From: Salinisphaeraceae bacterium UBA4764
GTDB taxonomy: Bacteria; Pseudomonadota; Gammaproteobacteria; Nevskiales; Salinisphaeraceae
Length of the DNA: 15,658 nt
NCBI GenBank assembly: GCA_002403445.1
Contig: DHHU01000041.1
Span: 8,335 to 23,992, forward strand
Direction: 5' to 3'
This document shows, piece by piece, positions 6,545-12,606 of the stretch; the stretch's first letter is position 1; each line of letters opens with the position of its first letter. The notes below the pieces were generated by a model, which searched no databases, had not been told where the DNA came from, and was given only the letters and a program-made list of their open reading frames with translations. The position numbers and the translations under genes are program-made.

Positions 6545-8695
6545 GTGACAACCGCGGCTAGGACTCGGCTGCTGATTGCCGGACTGCTTCTGGTTGCCAT
6601 CGGACTATTCTTCGCGCTGGGCGGCGCCCATGTATTGAGCCTGGGATATTTTCAATCCCGCCAAGCCGAGATATCGGCTTGGGTCGCTCGGCACGCCACA
6701 CTCGCCGCGCTGATCTACTTTCTGGCCTATGTTGCGGTCGCTGGACTGTCTCTGCCGGGGGGGCTGGTCATGACGCTGATCGGCGGGGCGCTGTTTGGAT
6801 TCGTCGAAGGCCTGATTCTGGTCTCGTTCGCTTCCACGATCGGCGCGAGCATGGCATTTATTGTCTCCAGATATTTATTCCATAACACGGTGCAGCAACG
6901 CTTTGGCCGCTGGCTCGATCCCGTAAACCAAGGCATCAAACGCGACGGCGCGTTCTACCTGTTCACATTGCGGCTGGTGCCCGCATTTCCGTTTTTCATG
7001 ATCAACCTGGTGTTCGGACTGACACCGATCCGCTTGGCAACCTTCTTCACTGTCAGCCAAATCGGCATGCTGCCGGCAACAGCCGTCTATGTGAATGCCG
7101 GCACGCAACTGGCCTCGATCCATTCCATCGGGCAAATAGCCTCGCCAAGTCTGATCGGTGCCCTGGTATTGCTGGGGCTATTTCCCCTAGCGGCCCGACT
7201 CGGTCTGAACAAGCTGCGTGCCCGTCGCGCCCTAGCCGGGTACACCAAACCCAAAGTGTTCGATACGAATGTGGTCGTCATTGGCGGAGGGTCCGGCGGC
7301 CTCGTAGCGTCATATATCGCTGCGGCTGTCAAGGCCCGCGTCACCCTTGTCGAACACAAAGCAATGGGCGGCGAGTGCCTGAATACTGGCTGTGTACCGT
7401 CCAAAGCTCTGATTCGCTCGGCACGTGCGGCTTACGAAACCGGGCGAGCTGACGAATTCGGACTCAGATGCGATGGCGTCGAGGTGGATTTCACGGCAGT
7501 CATGGACCGAGTGCAGCGCACCATCAAACAGATTGCCCCACATGACTCGCGCGAGCGTTTCGAGCGCCTTGGCGTCGATGTAGTGCAAGACACCGCCGTG
7601 ATCCGTTCCCCATGGACAGTCGCGGTTGGCGAACGGGAAATCCGCACGCGCGCTATCGTGGTAGCAACCGGGGCGGCGCCGCGCATCCCAGCCATTCCCG
7701 GTCTGCACACGGTCGATTATCTAACGACCGACACGGTCTGGGGTCTTCGCGAACGCCCCGAGCGGCTGATGATAATCGGCGCGGGGCCAGTCGGCTGTGA
7801 ACTGGCGCAAGCGTTTTCCCGGCTTGGCTGCCGCGTGACGCTGCTATCGCGCACCACTCAATTGTTGCCCCGCGAAGACGCCGACATTGCCGAGCCTGTC
7901 CGAGCCCAGTTTCAGACTGAAAACATTGAGCTCCGAACCGGATTCAATGTCACTGAAATTCAGGGGTCAAAAGCCGGCGCGGGGGTTGTAACTGGTCAAC
8001 ACGCCGGCGAGACGATTGCAATCGGCTTCGACCGCCTGCTGCTCGCCGTCGGCCGTCAACCGAATGTCAAAGGCCTGGGGCTGGAACGGCTCGGCGTGGA
8101 ATTGGCCGATGACCAATCGATTGAAACTGATTCCTTTCTGCAAACCAACGTGCCGGGCATCTACGTCTGCGGCGACGTAGCCGGCCCGCACCGGTTCACG
8201 CACGCCGCCGCCCATCAAGCCTGGCACGCCTCGGTCAACGCCCTTTTCGGGGGGTTCAAACGCTTCAAGGTGGATTATTCCGCGTTGCCGCGCGCGGTGT
8301 TCACCGATCCCGAGATCGCCTGCGTTGGCCTGAACGAAAAGCAAGCCGCCAAGCACAATATCAGGTACGAAGTGACCACCTATGACCTGGGCGAACTCGA
8401 CCGCTCGATCGCCGACGGGAACGCTGGCGGCACGATCAAGGTGCTCACCGTCCCGGGCAAGGACACGATCCTGGGAGCAGCGATCGTCGGCGCCCACGCC
8501 GGCGAGTTGATCCACGAATTCACGCTGGCCAAGCGCCATGGCTTAGGGCTGAACAAGTTGCTATCCACCATCCACGTCTACCCGACTTACATGGAAGCCG
8601 TCCGCCACACCGCAGGCCAATGGAAACAGGCCCATGCCCCACGGCGCGTGCTGGCCTGGCTTGCCCGTTTTCATGCCTGGCGGCGCGGTGGTTGA
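6545..8695 (+). CDS. TVP38/TMEM64 membrane domain fused to FAD-dependent pyridine nucleotide oxidoreductase
   Basis: A two-part protein of 716 residues. Residues 1-230 are a TVP38/TMEM64 (VTT, DedA-like) membrane domain: a first helix near residues 9-27, then hydrophobic segments including LSLPGGLVMTLIGGALFG and RLVPAFPFFMINLVFG. Residues 240-700 are a class I flavin disulfide-type oxidoreductase. The FAD fold GGGSGG begins at Gly247, the redox pair is Cys278/Cys283 in GGECLNTGCVPSK, the NAD(P)H fold GAGPVG begins at Gly412, and a dimerisation domain contains FTDPEIACVG and ends HVYPTYMEA (His677 to Ala685). Where lipoamide dehydrogenase has its catalytic His, this protein has Tyr679, paired with Glu684. 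There is no N-terminal metal-binding domain and no C-terminal Cys pair, so it is not a classic mercuric reductase. The substrate is unknown; the layout suggests a membrane-tethered reductase with its flavin domain in the cytoplasm. GTG at 6545 is the first possible start after an in-frame stop at 6539-6541. Confidence 0.88.
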   Translation: MTTAARTRLLIAGLLLVAIGLFFALGGAHVLSLGYFQSRQAEISAWVARHATLAALIYFLAYVAVAGLSLPGGLVMTLIGGALFGFVEGLILVSFASTIGASMAFIVSRYLFHNTVQQRFGRWLDPVNQGIKRDGAFYLFTLRLVPAFPFFMINLVFGLTPIRLATFFTVSQIGMLPATAVYVNAGTQLASIHSIGQIASPSLIGALVLLGLFPLAARLGLNKLRARRALAGYTKPKVFDTNVVVIGGGSGGLVASYIAAAVKARVTLVEHKAMGGECLNTGCVPSKALIRSARAAYETGRADEFGLRCDGVEVDFTAVMDRVQRTIKQIAPHDSRERFERLGVDVVQDTAVIRSPWTVAVGEREIRTRAIVVATGAAPRIPAIPGLHTVDYLTTDTVWGLRERPERLMIIGAGPVGCELAQAFSRLGCRVTLLSRTTQLLPREDADIAEPVRAQFQTENIELRTGFNVTEIQGSKAGAGVVTGQHAGETIAIGFDRLLLAVGRQPNVKGLGLERLGVELADDQSIETDSFLQTNVPGIYVCGDVAGPHRFTHAAAHQAWHASVNALFGGFKRFKVDYSALPRAVFTDPEIACVGLNEKQAAKHNIRYEVTTYDLGELDRSIADGNAGGTIKVLTVPGKDTILGAAIVGAHAGELIHEFTLAKRHGLGLNKLLSTIHVYPTYMEAVRHTAGQWKQAHAPRRVLAWLARFHAWRRGG

Positions 8696-8785
8696 TGGGG
8701 ATCCCGGTTTCCCAGCATTCTGGCCCGACTCGCATCGATACTCTTGTTCCACCACGTAGAAGGATTTGCTTAACAAGGATGTGTG

Positions 8786-9739
8786 ATGGAAACCATTAGC
8801 CACGATAAACCGACACTGGATACCGCCAAGTTCCGGGATCCCGAGCGGACGGCGACAGGTGCCGAGCGCGCCACGGTCTCGTTGAATCAACTGGATACGC
8901 TTTGGATCAATACCGGCACCCTGTGCAATCTGGCCTGTGCCAACTGTTATATCGAGTCGTCACCGCGGAACGACGCGCTGGTCTACATCACGGCAGCCGA
9001 AGTGGCGGCCTATCTCGACGAAATCGAGCGTGACGGTTGGGGCACGCAGACCATTGGTTTCACCGGAGGCGAACCCTTCATGAACCGCGAGTTCATGACC
9101 ATGCTCGACGACGCACTCGGCCGCGGTTTCGAGGTGCTGGTGCTAACCAACGCCATGAAACCCATGACCCATCACCGTCAAGCCCTGCTGAATCTGCGGG
9201 CCCAATATGGCCAGCGCCTGCACGTCCGCGTTTCGATCGATCATTATACGCGCGACTGGCACGAAGCCGAGCGCGGGCCGGCAAGCTGGACGCCTATGAT
9301 CAACGGGCTTGCATGGCTATCGCAGCACGGCTTCAACCTTTCGCTGGCTGGCCGCTTGTTCACTACCGAAACCGAAACCGAGATGCGGGCAGGGTTCGCC
9401 CGGCTATTCTCCGAAGAGCGCCTTAACCTGGATGCCAATTCTCCTGACGATTTGACGCTATTCCCGGAAATGAACGCTGACACGGACGTGGCCGAGATCA
9501 CGAGCAACTGCTGGGAAATCCTGGACCAATCGCCTGATGACATCATGTGCGCCAGTTCGCGCATGGTGGTCAAACGCAAGGGAGCTGATTCGCCGGCCGT
9601 ATTGTCCTGCACGCTGCTGCCTTACGACAGCGCCTTCGAGCTGGGGCGCACACTGGCCGAAGCGGATCAGGCCATTTCACTCAATCATCCGCACTGCGCT
9701 CAGTTCTGTGTACTGGGCGGGGCAAGCTGCAGTGGCTAA
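8786..9739 (+). CDS. Radical SAM enzyme of unknown substrate with Cys-rich C-terminus
   Basis: A 317-residue radical SAM protein. The [4Fe-4S] motif CNLACANC places Cys47, Cys51 and Cys54, and GGEP at residues 94-97 binds the SAM amino group. The following strands fit the partial TIM barrel. The last 76 residues contain six more Cys (242, 255, 275, 304, 308, 315), the final three in HPHCAQFCVLGGASCSG. This suggests an auxiliary cluster comparable to a SPASM or twitch domain, although the spacing does not match standard SPASM. ATG 8786 is chosen over GTG 8783 because AAGGA at 8775-8779 then has a six-base spacer. The gene follows the oxidoreductase fusion by 90 bases and precedes tldD by 11, so it is probably cotranscribed with tldD. 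I do not recognise the subfamily. The C-terminus does not match what I recall of ArsS, and no precursor peptide gene is visible nearby. The radical SAM call is firm; the function is open. Confidence 0.88.
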   Translation: METISHDKPTLDTAKFRDPERTATGAERATVSLNQLDTLWINTGTLCNLACANCYIESSPRNDALVYITAAEVAAYLDEIERDGWGTQTIGFTGGEPFMNREFMTMLDDALGRGFEVLVLTNAMKPMTHHRQALLNLRAQYGQRLHVRVSIDHYTRDWHEAERGPASWTPMINGLAWLSQHGFNLSLAGRLFTTETETEMRAGFARLFSEERLNLDANSPDDLTLFPEMNADTDVAEITSNCWEILDQSPDDIMCASSRMVVKRKGADSPAVLSCTLLPYDSAFELGRTLAEADQAISLNHPHCAQFCVLGGASCSG

Positions 9740-9750
9740 ATGCTAGGCTT

Positions 9751-11211
9751 ATGCATATGCAAAATCCAATCGACATAGCCCAAAACGCACTGCTCGGTCC
9801 AGCCAAAATCGACGCCAGTCAACTGCAGGCCACGCTGGACGGTTTGATGATGCCCGGCGTCGACTACGGCGATTTGTATTTTCAGATCCACAAGAACGAA
9901 CATTGGGTCCTCGATGACGGCATCGTCCGCACCGCGGCTTCCACCCAGAGCCAGGGTGTGGGGGTCCGCGCGCTAGCCGGCGAGCAGACCGGTTTCGGCT
10001 ATGCCGACGAGCTGGCATTTCCGGCGTTGTCGGAAGCTTCCAATGCGGCCGCCGCCATTGCGCGCGGTGGTGGTAAGGCGCGCGTGAATCCGCTTGCCCG
10101 GGCCGATAATGTCGCGCTGACGCGCTATCAGCCGATCGACCCATCGGCGAGTCTGGATGCCGACGCCAAGCTGGCATTGCTGCACCACGCCGATAAAATC
10201 GCCCGCGATGCCGATGATCGCGTCGTGCGCGTCACAGCCTCCTGTGCTGCGACCAGTGATACGGTGCTCATTGCGGCCACCGACGGCACGCTGGCCGGTG
10301 ACGTTCGGCCGCTGGTCCGGGTCAACGTCAGTGTCCAGGTCGAAGAAAACGGTGTCCGCGAGTCAGCCAGTGCCGGAGGCGGCGCGCGCACTGACTACGG
10401 ATTTTTTACCGGGGATGCCGACCGCGTGGCCGACTACGCCCGCCAGGCCGTGGCGCGGGCTTTGGTGCGACTGCGCGCCGAACCGGCCCCGGCGGGATCC
10501 ATGCCGGTAGTTTTGGGGGCCGGCTGGCCCGGCGTGTTATTGCACGAAGCCGTGGGCCACGGCCTAGAAGGCGATTTCAACCGCAAGGGGGCGTCCAACT
10601 ACGCCGGCCGCATGGGTGAACAAGTCGCCTCCCCGCTTTGCACCGTTGTCGACGACGGTACGCTGGACGGTCTGCGGGGCTCGCTGGCAGTCGATGACGA
10701 AGGCACGCCGGCGGCCGTCAACACCCTGATCGAAAACGGCACACTAACCGGTTACATGCAGGACAAACACAACGCCGGCCTGATGGGCGCAGCACCCACC
10801 GGCAATGCCCGGCGCGAGTCCTACGCCGACACCGTGATGCCGCGCATGACCAACACCTATCTGCGGCCCGGCAACGACGACCCGGCCGACATCATCGGCT
10901 CGGTCACTGAGGGTATTTATGCCGTCAACTTCTCGGGCGGCTCGGTCGACATTACCTCCGGCAACTTCGTGTTCTCAGCCGACGAAGCCTATCGAATCGA
11001 AAACGGCCGGATCGGCGCTCCCGTCAAAGGGGCCACCTTGATTGGCAACGGGCCGGAGGTTCTGAATCAAGTGTCCATGCTCGGCAACGACTTCGCCTTA
11101 GACTCGGGTGTCGGCGTCTGCGGCAAGCAGGGCCAGAATGTACCGGTCGGCGTGGGTCAGCCCACACTTCGCATTGACGCAATCACCGTCGGCGGTACCG
11201 AAGCCGGCTGA
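9751..11211 (+). CDS. tldD: Metalloprotease subunit TldD
   Basis: The 486-residue product matches TldD (481 in E. coli), the catalytic half of the TldD/TldE zinc peptidase. That enzyme trims microcin B17 and degrades unfolded or modified peptides threaded into its chamber. The HExxxH zinc motif is HEAVGH at residues 265-270, within LLHEAVGHGLEGDFNRKG. The third zinc ligand of the family, a late Cys, is Cys457 in GVCGKQGQ. The start may be ATG 9751 or ATG 9757, which lie six bases apart in the same frame; only a short AGG precedes them. The partner gene pmbA/tldE, often a few genes downstream, is not in this window. The upstream radical SAM gene is only 11 bases away and may be functionally linked. 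rsmD follows after 13 bases. Confidence 0.96.
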   Translation: MHMQNPIDIAQNALLGPAKIDASQLQATLDGLMMPGVDYGDLYFQIHKNEHWVLDDGIVRTAASTQSQGVGVRALAGEQTGFGYADELAFPALSEASNAAAAIARGGGKARVNPLARADNVALTRYQPIDPSASLDADAKLALLHHADKIARDADDRVVRVTASCAATSDTVLIAATDGTLAGDVRPLVRVNVSVQVEENGVRESASAGGGARTDYGFFTGDADRVADYARQAVARALVRLRAEPAPAGSMPVVLGAGWPGVLLHEAVGHGLEGDFNRKGASNYAGRMGEQVASPLCTVVDDGTLDGLRGSLAVDDEGTPAAVNTLIENGTLTGYMQDKHNAGLMGAAPTGNARRESYADTVMPRMTNTYLRPGNDDPADIIGSVTEGIYAVNFSGGSVDITSGNFVFSADEAYRIENGRIGAPVKGATLIGNGPEVLNQVSMLGNDFALDSGVGVCGKQGQNVPVGVGQPTLRIDAITVGGTEAG

Positions 11212-11224
11212 CGCGCGCCGCCGT

Positions 11225-11830
11225 ATGATCGGCCGTCGACGCAAGCAGCGCCCCCGCGCGGGCAAAACAAACACCCTTCGAATAATCGGCGGCGAGTGGC
11301 GCAATCGTCGCCTGTCCGTTATCGACTCGGAGGGGTTGCGTCCCACCGGTGAGCGGCTTCGTGAGACGCTTTTCAACTGGTTGGCGCCCGTCATCGTTGG
11401 CGCGCGCTGCATAGACTGTTTCGCGGGTACCGGGGCGTTAGGTCTGGAAGCGCTGTCACGCGGTGCGGCACGGGTCCACTTCATGGAATCCGATCGACAG
11501 GTGGCCTATAGCTTGCAGGAATCCATCAACACGCTGGGCGCGACCAGTCGGGCGCGACTCGCAGCAACCGGTCTCGAAAACGTCACTCTGCCCGCTCAAT
11601 CCATCGACGTGGCCTTCGTGGATCCGCCTTTTGCGCTGGCAGCTCACGGCTGGGCCATCGAACACTTGTTGCCGATGCTCGCCCCACAGGCTTATATCTA
11701 TCTGGAATTTCCGGCTGCGCAATCGGCCGAAATTGCAGCAATGATCGAGGCACGGCTCGAAATCCTGCGTGACAAACGCGCCGGCGATGTCGGTTTTTGC
11801 CTGACGCGTCTACGTAGCGCGCAAATGTAA
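11225..11830 (+). CDS. rsmD: 16S rRNA (guanine-966 N2)-methyltransferase RsmD
   Basis: RsmD methylates N2 of G966 of 16S rRNA during 30S assembly. The 201-residue product is near the E. coli length (198). After a basic N-terminus come RIIGGEWRNR and LRPTGERLRETLFNWL, both typical of the family. The SAM-binding loop is DCFAGTGALGLEAL from Asp64, and the catalytic motif DPPF is at residues 133-136. The frame is open further upstream inside tldD, but the family begins just before RIIGG, so ATG 11225, 13 bases after the tldD stop, is chosen. No clear Shine-Dalgarno is seen, so translation may be coupled to tldD. The neighbouring coaD is its usual partner. Confidence 0.94.
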   Translation: MIGRRRKQRPRAGKTNTLRIIGGEWRNRRLSVIDSEGLRPTGERLRETLFNWLAPVIVGARCIDCFAGTGALGLEALSRGAARVHFMESDRQVAYSLQESINTLGATSRARLAATGLENVTLPAQSIDVAFVDPPFALAAHGWAIEHLLPMLAPQAYIYLEFPAAQSAEIAAMIEARLEILRDKRAGDVGFCLTRLRSAQM

Positions 11831-11862
11831 GATCACAACTGCTATTCTCAATAACTTATTTT

Positions 11863-11880
11863 GTGCCGATCTCGCGGCAC
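11863..11880 (+). promoter_or_regulatory. Perfect hairpin in the leader of coaD
   Basis: GTGCCG (11863-11868) and CGGCAC (11875-11880) form a perfect six-base stem around the loop ATCTCG, 21 bases before the coaD start. An AT-rich stretch lies upstream and no T run follows in either direction, so it does not look like a standard terminator. It may affect coaD translation or be chance. The role is not known. Confidence 0.35.
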
Positions 11881-11901
11881 CTCCGTTGACCCTATCGCAT
11901 C

Positions 11902-12396
11902 ATGGCTCCGTCTCATCCGGTTCGTGCCGCCTATACCGGCACCTTCGACCCCATCACCAACGGCCACGCCGACGTAATACGCCGCGCTGCCGGCCTATTC
12001 GACGAGTTGATCGTGGCGGTGGCAACCAGCAACGCGAAACGCTCGATCTTCAACCACGACGAACGCGTTGAGATCGCGGGCGAAGTTCTAGCCGACGTGC
12101 CCAACGTGCGCGTACTTCCGGTTACCGATCTGGTCGTGGACTTTGCGCGGCAACACGGCGTGGACGTTCTGGTGCGCGGAGTACGCGGTGTCGGGGATTA
12201 TGAATATGAAAAACAGATGGCCGTCATGAACCGCCATCTAGCCCCCGAAGTCGACACAATCTTCTTAGCGCCCTCGGCCGAATATGCCCACATCTCGTCA
12301 ACCCTGGTCCGCGAGATTGCGTTTTTAGGCGGACGTCTGACCGGGCTAGTGCCGGCCGCGGTTGCCAAGCGTCTTCACGCCAAGACCGGCGAATGA
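11902..12396 (+). CDS. coaD: Phosphopantetheine adenylyltransferase CoaD
   Basis: CoaD transfers AMP from ATP to 4'-phosphopantetheine, the penultimate step of coenzyme A synthesis in the cytoplasm. The 164-residue length is normal (159 in E. coli). The nucleotidyltransferase motif TGTFDPITNGH is at residues 12-22, with His22 as the conserved (H/T)xGH residue. The region VLVRGVRGVGDYEYEKQMA and the second signature ISSTLVRE (residues 131-138) are both intact. It follows rsmD by 71 bases, the common rsmD-coaD pair. No clear ribosome-binding site precedes the ATG. Downstream it faces htpG across about 208 bases; the small ferredoxin gene that often follows coaD is absent. It is a distant paralogue of nadD in the same superfamily. 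Confidence 0.96.
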   Translation: MAPSHPVRAAYTGTFDPITNGHADVIRRAAGLFDELIVAVATSNAKRSIFNHDERVEIAGEVLADVPNVRVLPVTDLVVDFARQHGVDVLVRGVRGVGDYEYEKQMAVMNRHLAPEVDTIFLAPSAEYAHISSTLVREIAFLGGRLTGLVPAAVAKRLHAKTGE

Positions 12397-12576
12397 TGCG
12401 CGTCGCCAACCTTGTAGATTGATAAAACGGGCACACACATACAGTTAGACGATCACGTCACTTGTTTGGAAGCCACTCGCCCAAACTTGGCATGAGCTGA
12501 GCTTGACGACACGCCAGCGAGTTCTCTGGCCTCGTCGCCAATGAACACGAACGAACGCAAATGATCTTGCCTGTCC

Positions 12577-12606
12577 GCGCCCATTGGCGAATCGGCGCTA
12601 ACTTTT
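12577..12606 (+). terminator. Weak possible terminator between coaD and htpG
   Basis: GCGCC (12577-12581) can pair with GGCGC (12594-12598) around a 12-base loop, and TAACTTTT follows. This could end + strand transcripts from coaD, and it overlaps the htpG stop. The stem is short and the loop can form a competing CGCC/GGCG hairpin. The rest of the 12397-12604 gap shows a five-base hairpin GCCAG/CTGGC at 12513-12530 without a T run, and no open frame I would call a gene. Confidence 0.25.

Noticed and set aside
6545..8695. Calling the oxidoreductase a mercuric reductase (merA)
   Set aside because: It lacks the N-terminal metal-binding domain and the C-terminal Cys pair, and no mer genes are nearby; only the fold and the active-site Tyr are shared.
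8786..9739. Calling the radical SAM gene arsS (arsenosugar synthesis)
   Set aside because: The gene neighbourhood is suggestive, but the sequence around and after the Cys motif does not match what I recall of ArsS, and no arsenic methyltransferase gene is present here.
11108..11224. Upstream extension of the rsmD frame into tldD
   Set aside because: The extra 39 codons overlap the end of tldD and precede the conserved family start; ATG 11225 gives the normal length.
12536..12589. Inverted repeat CGCCAATG / CATTGGCG with a 38-base spacer
   Set aside because: Eight-base arms with a long spacer and no T run are compatible with chance in this non-coding gap.
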